The notes: generated from the letters alone by a model not told the origin. A DNA stretch of 64,000 nucleotides from Pseudaeromonas paramecii (GCF_039540575.1 NZ_BAABFC010000007.1:79467-143466), one strand, 5' to 3'; shown: positions 24,655 through 33,454, counted from the stretch's first letter. Made by a program: numbers and translations.

Positions 24655-26808
24655 GTGAATCCTATTGTAAAAACCTTCCAATACGGTCAACACACAGTCA
24701 CCCTGGAAACCGGGGTCATGGCCCGTCAAGCCTCAGGCGCCGTCATGGCGAGCATGGATGACACCGCTGTTTTCGTGGCGGTTGTCGGCAAAAAAGAAGC
24801 CACTCCGGGCCGGGATTTCTTCCCGCTGACCGTGAACTATCAGGAGCGTGCCTACGCCGCCGGTCGTATTCCGGGAGGTTTTTTCAAGCGTGAGGGCCGT
24901 CCCAGCGAAGGCGAAACCCTGATCGCCCGTCTGATCGACCGTCCTATCCGTCCCCTGTTCCCGGAAGGTTTCCTCAACGAGGTACAGGTGATTGCCACCG
25001 TGGTCTCTGCCAACCCCAAGGTGCCGACCGACATCGTCGCCATGCTGGGTACCTCTGCTGCCCTGGCCGTGTCCGGTATCCCGTTCAACGGCCCCATCGG
25101 TGCCGCCCGTGTGGGTTATGCCAATGGCCAGTACCTGCTGAACCCCACCTCGGATGAGCTCAAAGACAGCCAGCTGGATCTGGTGGTGGCCGGTACCGAG
25201 TCTGCCGTGCTGATGGTGGAGTCCGAGGCGCAAGTTCTGCCGGAAGACGTCATGCTGGGTGCCGTAGTCTACGGCCACGAGCAGATGCAGACCGCCATTC
25301 AGGCCATCAATGAATTTGCTGCCGAGGCCGGTGCCAAGCCCTGGAACTGGGTGGCCCCTGCGGTGAATACCGAGCTGAAGGCCAAAATTGCCGAGCTGGC
25401 CTCCGCCGAGCTGGGCGAAGCCTACCGCATCACCGAGAAGGCCGTGCGTTACGAAACCATCGCCGCCATCAAGCAGAAGGTGATCGATCAACTGGTGGCA
25501 GCCGATGAGACTGTCGATGCCAAGCTGGCCGGTGAGCTGTTCCACACCCTTGAGAGCGAGATCGTCCGTGGCCGTGTGCTGCGTGGCGAGCCGCGGATCG
25601 ACGGTCGTAATCCCCAGATGATCCGTGCCCTGTCCGTGGGTACCGGTCTGCTGCCGCGAGTGCATGGCTCCGCCCTGTTTACCCGCGGTGAAACTCAAGC
25701 GCTGGTGACCGCCACCCTGGGCACCGAACGTGCCGCGCAGATCCTGGACGAACTGTCTGGCGAGCGCGTCGACCGCTTCATGCTGCACTACAACTTCCCC
25801 CCTTACTGTGTCGGTGAGACCGGCATGGTGGGTTCACCCAAGCGTCGTGAAATCGGCCACGGCCGTCTGGCCAAGCGCGGTATCGCCGCTGTGATGCCGA
25901 GCCAGGACGAGTTCCCCTACACTGTGCGTGTGGTGTCTGAAATCACCGAGTCCAATGGCTCCTCCTCCATGGCCTCCGTGTGTGGTTCCTCTCTGGCGCT
26001 GATGGATGCCGGTGTGCCCATCAAGGCCTCCGTGGCTGGTATTGCCATGGGTCTGGTGAAGGAAGGCGATGACTTTGTCGTGCTGTCCGACATCCTGGGT
26101 GATGAAGACCACCTGGGCGACATGGACTTCAAGGTGGCCGGTACCACCAACGGGGTGACCGCCCTGCAGATGGATATCAAGATCGAAGGTATCACCAAGG
26201 AAATCATGGAAGTGGCGCTTAAGCAGGCCCGTGATGCCCGTCTGCACATCCTGAAGGTGATGGACGAAGCCATGCCTCAGTCTCGTGCCGAAATCTCTGC
26301 CTTCGCACCGCGCATCCACACCATCAAGATCAATCCTGAAAAGATCAAGGACGTGATCGGCAAGGGTGGCTCCGTGATCCGTGCCCTGACCGAAGAAACC
26401 GGCACCACCATCGAGCTGGATGATGACGGTACCGTGAAGATTGCCGCCGTGGACGGTGAGGCTGCCAAGGAAGCCATCCGCCGTATCGAGGCGCTGACCG
26501 CCGAGGTGGAAGTGGGTCGCGTCTACGAAGGTAAGGTGGTGCGTCTGGCTGACTTCGGCGCCTTCGTCAACATCCTGCCCGGTAAGGATGGTCTGGTGCA
26601 CATCTCCCAGATCACCGAAGAACGCGTGAAGGACGTCAACGACTTCCTCAAGATGGGTGACGTGGTACGTGCCAAGGTGCTGGAAGTGGATCGCCAGGGC
26701 CGTGTCCGTCTGTCCATCAAGGAAGCGGTGCGGGATGAAAATCCCCAGGCTGCCGCGCCGGTCGCCGAAGAGGCCCAAGCGGCCGCCGAGGCCCCCAGCG
26801 AGGAGTAA
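24655..26808 (+). CDS. pnp: Polyribonucleotide nucleotidyltransferase (PNPase)
   Basis: A 717-residue phosphorolytic exoribonuclease (E. coli 711). Two RNase PH-like domains carry the motif FFKREGRPSEGE and, in the second half, GSSLALMDAG and DILGDEDHLGDMDFKVAGT. A KH domain (IGKGGSVIRAL near 560) and an S1 domain (EGKVVRLADFGAFVNILPG near 623) follow. It degrades mRNA 3'-5' with phosphate and works with RNase E and DEAD helicases. The GTG start with AAAGGAAA upstream gives VNPIVKTFQYGQHTVTLE, the family N terminus. The 128-base leader is where RNase III/PNPase autoregulation acts in E. coli. Confidence 0.97.
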   Translation: MNPIVKTFQYGQHTVTLETGVMARQASGAVMASMDDTAVFVAVVGKKEATPGRDFFPLTVNYQERAYAAGRIPGGFFKREGRPSEGETLIARLIDRPIRPLFPEGFLNEVQVIATVVSANPKVPTDIVAMLGTSAALAVSGIPFNGPIGAARVGYANGQYLLNPTSDELKDSQLDLVVAGTESAVLMVESEAQVLPEDVMLGAVVYGHEQMQTAIQAINEFAAEAGAKPWNWVAPAVNTELKAKIAELASAELGEAYRITEKAVRYETIAAIKQKVIDQLVAADETVDAKLAGELFHTLESEIVRGRVLRGEPRIDGRNPQMIRALSVGTGLLPRVHGSALFTRGETQALVTATLGTERAAQILDELSGERVDRFMLHYNFPPYCVGETGMVGSPKRREIGHGRLAKRGIAAVMPSQDEFPYTVRVVSEITESNGSSSMASVCGSSLALMDAGVPIKASVAGIAMGLVKEGDDFVVLSDILGDEDHLGDMDFKVAGTTNGVTALQMDIKIEGITKEIMEVALKQARDARLHILKVMDEAMPQSRAEISAFAPRIHTIKINPEKIKDVIGKGGSVIRALTEETGTTIELDDDGTVKIAAVDGEAAKEAIRRIEALTAEVEVGRVYEGKVVRLADFGAFVNILPGKDGLVHISQITEERVKDVNDFLKMGDVVRAKVLEVDRQGRVRLSIKEAVRDENPQAAAPVAEEAQAAAEAPSEE

Positions 26809-26825
26809 TATTCCCGCATGAAGAA

Positions 26826-26854
26826 AGCCCATCCAATTGGATGGGCTTTTTTTT
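26826..26854 (+). terminator. pnp terminator, T-tract duplicated by an insertion sequence
   Basis: GCCCATCC/GGATGGGC stem followed by eight T. The insertion sequence begins at the very next base, and the same eight T recur on its far side, so the hairpin and T-tract are still intact. Confidence 0.9.
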
Positions 26855-27886
26855 GGCTATGTCCCAATTACGTGTTGCATGGGGCGTCCCAGCGCCTCAT
26901 GCAAGCAATGGGGGATATCAGCCTTTCGTCCATAGCGCTCCAGCATCCTCCGCCACCCTAGATAATTCCTCAGATAGCGCGTCGCTACCCCATGGAATCG
27001 CTGCATCTACTCTTTCAGCCGTCTGTGGTACCCGTTCACATGCTGGATGTGATATGCGCCCACGATTCGTTCCCCTATCCGGTTGTGCACGACCTGATGT
27101 GTTATCCCTTGTCGCTGGCTGAAGCTGGTATAGACCCCAGCGCCATCGCTGCAGAGTACCGCATCCGGGGCTATCAACGGCTGTAGCACTCGCCTGACTG
27201 TCCTTGCATCCAGTCGTTCTAATTGAAAGTCTGCCAAATGACCGGCCCTGTCCTGCACCACCATCACCGGGATGTAATCGGGTCCAGTTCCTCTGGTTCG
27301 CCCTTTACCCCCACGGTGGCGTGCTGGGCGGGGTAATCCTCGCTGGCCTTTGAACGATTCGAGGAAGAAGGTTTCATCTACCTCGACGATACCCTCTTCC
27401 CGTGTCGCTTGATGGCTCGCCATGGCTTTCAGAAAACGATGACGCCACAAGAAGGCGGTGTTTTTGCAAACCCCACAACGGGCAGCGGCTTGTCGGACGG
27501 TGAGCCCGTCAATGAGTGCCTGAGCATACTCCTCCCAGCACTCAGTCTTGCGCAGTCTGGCCATCGGCGTCTTGGTGAGAATCGAGCAGGTGCGCAAGCA
27601 TTGCTTGCACCGATAACGGCGTAATCCTCGACTCCACCCCCAAGGTGCCAATTGGGCAGCATCGGCCTGGCAATGGGGACAACAGCTGCAAGCCGGCAGT
27701 TGGGTGACAAGTGAGGTGACGGGATGGGGTGTTGAGAGTTCATTTTGCGCCAGACGACGCTGACGCAAGGTGAGCTGCGGGAAAAGAGACAGTAAATGTT
27801 GAAAGGCTTGGGTATCCATGAATGAGGCCCTCAAGGTGATGACCTACTTCAAGATTAGCCTTCCAACATATAACTGGGACATAGCC
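26855..27886 (-). mobile_element. IS1595-family insertion sequence, 1032 bp
   Basis: The left end reads GGCTATGTCCCAATTA and the right end, read inward, GGCTATGTCCCAGTTATA: inverted repeats differing at one base over the first 16. Eight T at 26847-26854 and 27887-27894 form an 8-bp target duplication, the length typical of IS1595. The single transposase gene runs on the minus strand and its terminal TAG overlaps the inverted repeat. Because its transposase has an amber codon, the copy is probably not autonomous. Confidence 0.9.
26857..27819 (-). pseudogene. IS1595-family transposase, interrupted by an amber codon
   Basis: A zinc-ribbon domain (CPHCQADA and CKQC) leads into an ISXO2-like DDE domain with VDETFFLES, CSDGAGVY and a terminal YHIQHVNGYHRRLKE. 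At 27007-27009 the frame hits TAG. Reading on in the same frame gives MQRFHGVATRYLRNYLGWRR and runs 49 more codons to a natural stop inside the inverted repeat. A TGG-to-TAG change at the expected tryptophan explains it. The missing part includes the end of the catalytic core. Start ATG at 27819 chosen over an upstream TTG. Confidence 0.9.
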
Positions 27887-27918
27887 TTTTTTTTCATCGG
27901 TAGCGGCGCGGTCGTGGA

Positions 27919-28437
27919 CTAGAGGCCGCGCAGATGCGCCGCTAGGCGCGCCAGGCCCTCTGGCCAGTGGCCGTGGCCGGAGTCGGCATTGACGTGGCCC
28001 TGGCTACCCAGGTGCTGCGGGGTCAGCCGCCAGCGGCCGGCCAGTTGCGCTGCGCGGTCAGCGGCCAGCCAGGGATCGTTATCCGACAGCAGTAGGCTGG
28101 TGGGGCAAGGTGGTGTGGATAGCGCCTCATCCGGGATGGCGAAGTGCAACGGATCGGGGGGCGCCACCAGAAACAGGCTGGCAATCTTGTGGGGCAGCTG
28201 TGCAGCGGCCTGCAGGCTGGTCAGGCAGCCAAAGGAGTGGGCCACCAGATGCAGCGGGACAGGGCTCTGGGCCAGATGCCGACAGAGCACCTGACACCAC
28301 TGCGCCAGATCCGGCGTCTCCCAATCCTGGTCGTGCACCCGCTGCCAATCCGGGTGGGCGGCATGCCAATGGGTTTGCCAGTGGTCTGGGCCGCTGTCCT
28401 GGTAGCCGGGAACCAGCAGTATGGGAAGATGATGCAT
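27919..28437 (-). CDS. RBBP9/YdeN-family serine hydrolase
   Basis: A 172-residue alpha/beta hydrolase. The opening LPILLVPGYQDSGPDHWQTHW is typical of the RBBP9/YdeN family. The nucleophile serine lies in VAHSFGCLTS near residue 68, the acid probably in LLSDNDPW near 120, and the histidine in GHVNADSGHGHWPEG near 155. The natural substrate of this family in bacteria is largely unknown. It stands alone downstream of the IS and reads towards it. Confidence 0.85.
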   Translation of the reverse strand: MHHLPILLVPGYQDSGPDHWQTHWHAAHPDWQRVHDQDWETPDLAQWCQVLCRHLAQSPVPLHLVAHSFGCLTSLQAAAQLPHKIASLFLVAPPDPLHFAIPDEALSTPPCPTSLLLSDNDPWLAADRAAQLAGRWRLTPQHLGSQGHVNADSGHGHWPEGLARLAAHLRGL

Positions 28438-28532
28438 GGCAGTAGGCCCTCATTGGAATGAGCGACCAGTCTGCCTGAAGTGATAAGGCAAATTAAATAT
28501 AATAAATGACTATTTAATTTCCATATGAAATA

Positions 28533-28560
28533 AGTGAGGCCACCCTAAGGTGGCCTCACT
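28533..28560 (-). terminator. Hairpin downstream of suhB
   Basis: A perfect 12-bp stem (AGTGAGGCCACC and complement, loop CTAA) begins 24 bases after the suhB stop. On the minus strand it is followed by TATTTC, a weak T-tract, so it is a likely but not ideal terminator. Confidence 0.6.
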
Positions 28561-28584
28561 GCTTGGCGCCGAGTGTCGCTTGGC

Positions 28585-29388
28585 TTACTTGGCCAGGGAC
28601 TCCGGCAGATCCTCGCGGATCTTGGCCAGCAGGCACTTCACCACCCGCGGGTTGCCGCAGACGATGTTACCGCTGCTGTAGAAGTTGTGTCCGCCGACAA
28701 AGTCGGTGGCCAGGGCACCGGCTTCCCGGGCGATCAGCTCGCCGGCGGCCAGATCCCAAGGCTTGAGGCACATTTCCCAGTAACCGTCGACACGGCCGGC
28801 GGCCACGTAGGCCAGATCCAGGCTGGCGGTACCGGCACGACGGATATCGGCGCACTCGCTGAAGATGCCATCAAACATCTTCTTGTAGGCGTCCAGATAG
28901 TGGCGGTGACGGTGGGGGAAGGAGGTGGCCAGCACAGTGCCGTCCAGGCTCTTGGATTGGCCGACGCGGATGCGGTAGCCGTTCAGCTGGGCGCCGTTAC
29001 CACGGCTGGCGGTAAACAGCTCGTTGCGCAAGGGATCGAATACCACACCCACTTCGGTGCGGCCCTTGACGCGCAGGGCGATGGAGACGGCGATGTGGGG
29101 GATACCCTTGACGAAGTTGGTGGTGCCATCCAGCGGGTCAATGATCCATTGATAGTCGGAGTCGGCATTGCCTTGAACGCCGAATTCTTCGCCGATGATG
29201 CTGTGGTCGGGATAGGCTTTGAGCAGGGTGGAGACGATGGCCTGTTCGGCTTCGCGGTCCACGTTGGTAACCAGGTCGTTTTTGGCCTTTTCAGCCGTCT
29301 GGACGTTGGCTTGATCGCCAAAGTTCTTGGCAATGACTTGTCCTGCGTTGCGCGCCGCGCGCACAGCAATGTTCAGCATGGGATGCAT
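28585..29388 (-). CDS. suhB: Inositol-1-monophosphatase SuhB
   Basis: A 267-residue member (E. coli 267). The N terminus is MHPMLNIAVRAARNAG. The metal/phosphate motif is WIIDPLDGTTNFVKGIPH near residues 80-97 and the second motif PWDLAAGELIAREAGA near 210-225. It hydrolyses inositol phosphates in vitro. In E. coli it also joins the NusA-containing antitermination complex on rRNA operons. An in-frame GTG four codons upstream is possible but MHPML matches the family start. Confidence 0.96.
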   Translation of the reverse strand: MHPMLNIAVRAARNAGQVIAKNFGDQANVQTAEKAKNDLVTNVDREAEQAIVSTLLKAYPDHSIIGEEFGVQGNADSDYQWIIDPLDGTTNFVKGIPHIAVSIALRVKGRTEVGVVFDPLRNELFTASRGNGAQLNGYRIRVGQSKSLDGTVLATSFPHRHRHYLDAYKKMFDGIFSECADIRRAGTASLDLAYVAAGRVDGYWEMCLKPWDLAAGELIAREAGALATDFVGGHNFYSSGNIVCGNPRVVKCLLAKIREDLPESLAK

Positions 29389-29484
29389 AAATTGACTCAC
29401 CAGATGTTAAAGAACGGGTTTTGTGGGCGGGCGCATTATACGGAGTGACCGCAGCTATGACAATGATTAAGTGGCAAGGGGCGG

Positions 29485-29841
29485 CTAGAAAGTGAGCACC
29501 TTGTCGGCGGCCAGGGTCCATTGGGCCAGATCCACCAGGGTGCCGATCTCGACGCCTTCCAGCAGCGGCAGGCTGCTGATGCCACGGGCATCGCTGCAGG
29601 TCTTGCACAGCTTCACCGGCACGTCCTGGGCGGTGAGGATATCCAGCATCTGCCGCAGGTGGTAGCCCTCGGCCGGCTTCTGGCCCGGCAGGGCAGCGGT
29701 CACCGCATCCGAGAGCAGGAACAGGCGCAGGGTCAGGCCGGCATCCTGCTCCTTGAGGGCGATGGCCAGACGCAGGGCGTTAAACAGGGCCTCGCTGCCA
29801 TAAGGGGCGCCGCTGGCCACGATCAGGATCTGTTGGGACAT
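29485..29841 (-). CDS. ychN: DsrE/DsrF-like protein YchN
   Basis: A 118-residue protein matching E. coli YchN (117) almost throughout: IVASGAPYGSEALFNALRLA, LFLLSDAVTAALPGQKP and VKLCKTCSDARGIS. The CxxC pair (CKTC near residues 79-82) is a family feature. YchN forms a homohexamer related to the TusBCD sulfur relay, but its biochemical role is not settled. The start codon lies directly after the T-tract of a hairpin that holds its Shine-Dalgarno sequence. It is last in the yegQ-yfhL-grxA-ychN run. Confidence 0.92.
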   Translation of the reverse strand: MSQQILIVASGAPYGSEALFNALRLAIALKEQDAGLTLRLFLLSDAVTAALPGQKPAEGYHLRQMLDILTAQDVPVKLCKTCSDARGISSLPLLEGVEIGTLVDLAQWTLAADKVLTF

Positions 29842-29868
29842 AAAAAAGGCTCCATGAAGAGGAGCCTC
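29842..29868 (-). terminator. grxA terminator hairpin that also contains the ychN ribosome-binding site
   Basis: On the minus strand GGCTCC-loop-GGAGCC is followed by TTTTTT and then the ychN ATG. The 3' arm GGAG is the only good Shine-Dalgarno sequence for ychN. Confidence 0.75.
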
Positions 29869-29905
29869 AAAGCATAGCCTGGCGTGGCAGGGTAAAACCT
29901 TGATC

Positions 29906-30151
29906 TCAGGCTTGTCCCTGTTCGGTCAGCCAGGCGGCAAAGTCGGTGTAGCCACCGATATGCTGGTCGCCGACGAAGATCTGCGGCACGGTGCGCACCG
30001 GCTTGCCGACGATGTCGTGCAGATCGGCGATGCTCATCTGCTTGGCAAAGATGTCGATGTATTCGAACTCGAAGCCCTTCTGGCGGCAGACAGAGACGGC
30101 CATGTCGCAGTAGGGACACATGGGTTTGCCGTAGATGGTGACTTTTTCCAT
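29906..30151 (-). CDS. grxA: Glutaredoxin 1-like protein GrxA
   Basis: An 81-residue glutaredoxin with the dithiol active site CPYC (residues 12-15), the cis-proline segment RTVPQIFVGDQHIGGYTDFAAW and the glutathione-binding GGY. The C-terminal spelling is closest to E. coli GrxA, not GrxC. It reduces disulfides and ribonucleotide reductase with glutathione in the cytoplasm. It lies 23 bases after yfhL. GrxC-type function cannot be excluded. Confidence 0.85.
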   Translation of the reverse strand: MEKVTIYGKPMCPYCDMAVSVCRQKGFEFEYIDIFAKQMSIADLHDIVGKPVRTVPQIFVGDQHIGGYTDFAAWLTEQGQA

Positions 30152-30174
30152 TGTTTACTCCTTAGGCTGCAGCA

Positions 30175-30420
30175 CTAGGGGTGCAGCGTAACAAATTTTT
30201 CCCACAATGCCTCCTGGCTTTCCGGATGCTGCGGGTCCCAGATGATGCAGTCGATGGGGCAGACGGCGATGCAGGTCTGGTGTTCATAGAAGCCGACACA
30301 CTCGGTGCAGCGGGCCGGGTCTATCTCGTAGACCTTGGGCCCCATGGTGATGGCCTGATTGGGGCACTCAGGCTCACACATGTCGCAATTGATGCACTTG
30401 TCGGTGATGAGCAGCGCCAT
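30175..30420 (-). CDS. yfhL: Ferredoxin-type 4Fe-4S protein YfhL
   Basis: An 81-residue 2[4Fe-4S] ferredoxin. Cluster motifs are CINCDMCEPECP near residues 9-20 and CTECVGFYEHQTCIAVCP near 38-55, with the extended spacing of the Alvin/YfhL type. It carries electrons in the cytoplasm; the partner is not established. Its start lies two bases after the yegQ stop, so the two are translated together, which suggests it may serve YegQ or its cofactor chemistry. Confidence 0.93.
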   Translation of the reverse strand: MALLITDKCINCDMCEPECPNQAITMGPKVYEIDPARCTECVGFYEHQTCIAVCPIDCIIWDPQHPESQEALWEKFVTLHP

Positions 30421-30422
30421 CG

Positions 30423-31790
30423 TCAGCCGGCCTTCTGGTGGGGCTGACGGGTATTGGCGTCGCCGTCCAGATTGCGCAGCAGGATGCCGAAGTTCACATC
30501 TACCTCTTGGGGCACCGGCAGGTAGACGGTGTGACCGTCGCCGGGGGCCACCTCGATCTGCTCGCCCTTGCGGTTTTCCAGCTGGCCGAGATCGAAGGTG
30601 AGATTGCCTTGCGGGGTCATCAGCTCCAGGCGGTTACCCAGCAGGAACTTGTTCTTCACCGCCACCTCCACCAGGCCGTCGGCGCGGCGGCCGGTGATCT
30701 CGCCGACAAACTGCTGGCTGTCGGAGACCGAGTAGCCGTAGTCGTAGGTCTGATAGTCGCTGTGGGCGTGGCGGCGCAGGAAGCCCTCGGTGTAGCCCCG
30801 GTGGGCCAGGTTCTCCAGGGTCTTCATCAGATCCCGGTTGAAGGGGCGGCCGGCCACCGCATCGTCGATGGCCTGGCGATAGACCTGGGCGGTGCGGGCG
30901 CAGTAGTAGAAGGACTTGGTGCGGCCCTCGATCTTCAGCGAATGCACCCCCAGCTTGGTGAGGCGCTCCACGTGCTCGATGGCCCGCAGATCCCGTGAGT
31001 TCATGATGTAGGTGCCGTGCTCGTCCTCAAACGCCGTCATGAACTCGCCGGGGCGGTTCTTCTCCTCCAGCAGCACCAGCTGATCCGTGGGTTGGCCCAA
31101 CCCCAGGGTGGGTTGCACCTGCACCGGGATCGGCTCCTGCTTGTGGACGATTTGGCCGACGTCGTCCTCCTTGCCCTCGTGCACCTTGTACTCCCAACGA
31201 CAGGCGTTGGTGCAGGTGCCCTGATTGGGGTCGCGCTTGTTGATGTAGCCGGAGAGCAGGCAGCGGCCTGAGTAGGCCATGCACAGGGCGCCGTGGACAA
31301 ACACCTCCAGCTCGATGCCGGGGCACTGCTGACGGATCTCTTCGATCTCATCCAAGGAGAGTTCCCGGGAGAGGATGACCCGCTCCAGGCCCATCTGCTC
31401 CCAGAACTTCACCGTGGCCCAGTTGACCGCATTGGCCTGCACCGACAGATGCACCGGCATGTGGGGGAAGTGCTCCCGCACCAGCATGATGAGGCCGGGG
31501 TCGGACATGATGAGGGCGTCTGGGCCCATGTCCACCACGGGGCGCATGTCGCGCACGAAGGTCTTGAGCTTGGAGTTGTGGGGCTGGATGTTGGCCACCA
31601 CGTACAGCTTCTTGCCTAGGGCATGGGCCTCGTCGATGCCCAGCTGCAGGTGCTCGTGGTCGAATTCGTTGTTACGCACCCGCAGGCTGTAACGGGGTTG
31701 GCCGGCATAGACGGCATCGGCGCCATAGGCGAACGCATAGCGCATGTTCTTCAGCGTTCCCGCCGGAGAAAGCAACTCGGGTCTGAACAT
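30423..31790 (-). CDS. trhP: tRNA uridine-34 hydroxylase TrhP (peptidase U32 family, YegQ)
   Basis: A 455-residue U32-family protein. It opens MFRPELLSPAGTLKNMRYAFAYGADAVYAGQPRYSLR, carries the cysteine-bearing segment GALCMAYSGRCLLSGYINKRDPNQGTCTNACRWEY near residues 168-202, and matches E. coli YegQ to its end. Despite the peptidase label, YegQ/TrhP is known to make 5-hydroxyuridine at tRNA position 34 by an oxygen-independent route. The start preceded by AGAGACAAT gives the family N terminus; an in-frame ATG eight codons earlier is less likely. Confidence 0.93.
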   Translation of the reverse strand: MFRPELLSPAGTLKNMRYAFAYGADAVYAGQPRYSLRVRNNEFDHEHLQLGIDEAHALGKKLYVVANIQPHNSKLKTFVRDMRPVVDMGPDALIMSDPGLIMLVREHFPHMPVHLSVQANAVNWATVKFWEQMGLERVILSRELSLDEIEEIRQQCPGIELEVFVHGALCMAYSGRCLLSGYINKRDPNQGTCTNACRWEYKVHEGKEDDVGQIVHKQEPIPVQVQPTLGLGQPTDQLVLLEEKNRPGEFMTAFEDEHGTYIMNSRDLRAIEHVERLTKLGVHSLKIEGRTKSFYYCARTAQVYRQAIDDAVAGRPFNRDLMKTLENLAHRGYTEGFLRRHAHSDYQTYDYGYSVSDSQQFVGEITGRRADGLVEVAVKNKFLLGNRLELMTPQGNLTFDLGQLENRKGEQIEVAPGDGHTVYLPVPQEVDVNFGILLRNLDGDANTRQPHQKAG

Positions 31791-32039
31791 ATTGTCTCTC
31801 TTGGGTCTGATCACAGGTCAGGATGGCCCCACCTGATGGGGCCGGCGGCGAATTGTAGCCTCGAGGGGCTAGGCCATGCCAGCTTTTTGCCATTGCACCG
31901 CGACACACCGTGGGTTAGCTTGTGGGACCCATAAGAGGATGTTTTTTTTGCTGTTTGGCAGCGATGTCTTGCGCCTGGGGCAATGACTTAAGCCGTGACT
32001 AGTCCGGCACATCAATCATTAAACATGGGAATGTTAAGC

Positions 32040-32441
32040 ATGTTGAAAGCCTGCGACTTTACCCTGGATGACAGGGCGTTTCATTTTAGGAAGGATTGCT
32101 ACCCACTGGCGAGGATTCGGGGCGCTAGGGTTAAGCAGCTAACATGGCTGGATAATCTCGGCCAGATCCTGTTCTGGGTGATGGTGTTTTCCGGCGCCAT
32201 CTGGCTGGCGATGCAGCAGGTACAGTGGGCACCGCTGTGGCTGATCAGCATGGCTTGCAGCTTGACTGTGATTGGTGTCGGGGTGGGATGGTGGCGTTGT
32301 GGCCGCGTCGTATTGCAAATTGAATATCGGCATGCTGACGAGACAGGCGTGCAGTGGGTCAATGTGGTCAAGTCTCGTTTTGCAAGTGATGGTAAGTTGC
32401 TGACGCAGCAGGCCGATAGGTTGAATCAGCTGCGGGTGTAG
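32040..32441 (+). CDS. Small membrane protein, DUF6232-like
   Basis: About 133 residues. A short beta-type N-terminal segment is followed by two membrane helices (LDNLGQILFWVMVFSGAIWLA and PLWLISMACSLTVIGVGVGWW) and a C-terminal soluble segment ending LTQQADRLNQLRV. The layout resembles DUF6232-type proteins, of unknown function. Start is uncertain: GTG 31995, ATG 32025, 32031 and 32040 are in frame. I prefer 32040 since GGGA lies nine bases upstream. It is monocistronic and less GC-rich than its neighbours. Confidence 0.7.
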   Translation: MLKACDFTLDDRAFHFRKDCYPLARIRGARVKQLTWLDNLGQILFWVMVFSGAIWLAMQQVQWAPLWLISMACSLTVIGVGVGWWRCGRVVLQIEYRHADETGVQWVNVVKSRFASDGKLLTQQADRLNQLRV

Positions 32442-32545
32442 GATAAACGGCGGGAGGTTAGGAAAGCATTGTCTGTCTCCTGATTAGCATTGTCATGCCA
32501 TCGCCTGGGGCTAGCGGTGCCGATGGCCGGCACCGCTGTCAGGCT

Positions 32546-33454
32546 TTACTCGGCCTTTTCACCACCCAGGGCGGTGATCAGCTCGGGGATGAAGCGGCCC
32601 AATTCGCCTGTCATCAGGCTGAAGTCGGCATCCAGCCGTGCCGCCTTGTCTTCGGAGACCACGTCATCGTTCTGCTCCCGCAGCTCCTCGGAGAACTTGA
32701 GGCGCTTGATCCCCAGGTCATCCCCCAGCACGAAGCTCACCGTCTCGGCCCAGTTGAGGGCCAGCTTGGTGACCAGCTTGTCCGCCAGCAGGTGCACCTT
32801 GATCTCTTCAGTGGTGAGATCCTGCTGCTTGCAGCGGATGATGCCGCCGTGCTCCAGGGCGGAGCGCAGCTCGGCTTCATCCTCCAGCACGAAGCTGCCG
32901 GGGGCCGCGCCGGCATTGAGCCATTCGGTCATGGTGATCTCGGCGGGATCGGTCAGCGAGAGGGGCACCACCGGCAGGGAGCCGATGGCCTTGCGCAGCA
33001 GGCTGAGCACATCGTCGGCCTTCTTGGCGGAGCCGGCGTCCACCACCAGGTAGTTGTCCTGGGCATTGATCCACAGATGGGTCTGGCTGGTGCGGGTGAA
33101 GGCGCGGGGCAGCAGCTGCATCAGCACCTCGTCCTTGAGGGCCTCCTTTTCCTTCTTCTTCAGGGCGCGGCCCTGATCGGCCTCCAGCTGATCGATGCGC
33201 TCCTGCAGGGCCTCCTTGACCACGGGGCCGGGCAGCAACTTGTCTTCGCGCTTGGCGCACAGCAGCAGTTGACCCTGGGCCTCATGCACCAGCAGATCCG
33301 ACTCCCGGCCAAAGGGGCTGACGAAGCCGAACTTGCTCATCTCCTGACTGCCGCAGGGCACAAACAGCAGGTTCTTGAGCAGGGGCTCCAGTGCCTCGGC
33401 GGTGAGTTCGAAGGGACGGGTGAAACGATAGATCTGCAGGTTTTTAAACCACAT
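32546..33454 (-). CDS. rdgC: Recombination-associated protein RdgC
   Basis: A 302-residue protein (E. coli 303) beginning MWFKNLQIYRFTRPF, with FVPCGSQEMSKFGFVSP near residues 33-49, as in the family. RdgC forms a ring-shaped dimer that coats DNA and limits RecA loading. It diverges from the acetyltransferase gene and converges with the DUF6232-like gene. Confidence 0.96.
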   Translation of the reverse strand: MWFKNLQIYRFTRPFELTAEALEPLLKNLLFVPCGSQEMSKFGFVSPFGRESDLLVHEAQGQLLLCAKREDKLLPGPVVKEALQERIDQLEADQGRALKKKEKEALKDEVLMQLLPRAFTRTSQTHLWINAQDNYLVVDAGSAKKADDVLSLLRKAIGSLPVVPLSLTDPAEITMTEWLNAGAAPGSFVLEDEAELRSALEHGGIIRCKQQDLTTEEIKVHLLADKLVTKLALNWAETVSFVLGDDLGIKRLKFSEELREQNDDVVSEDKAARLDADFSLMTGELGRFIPELITALGGEKAE

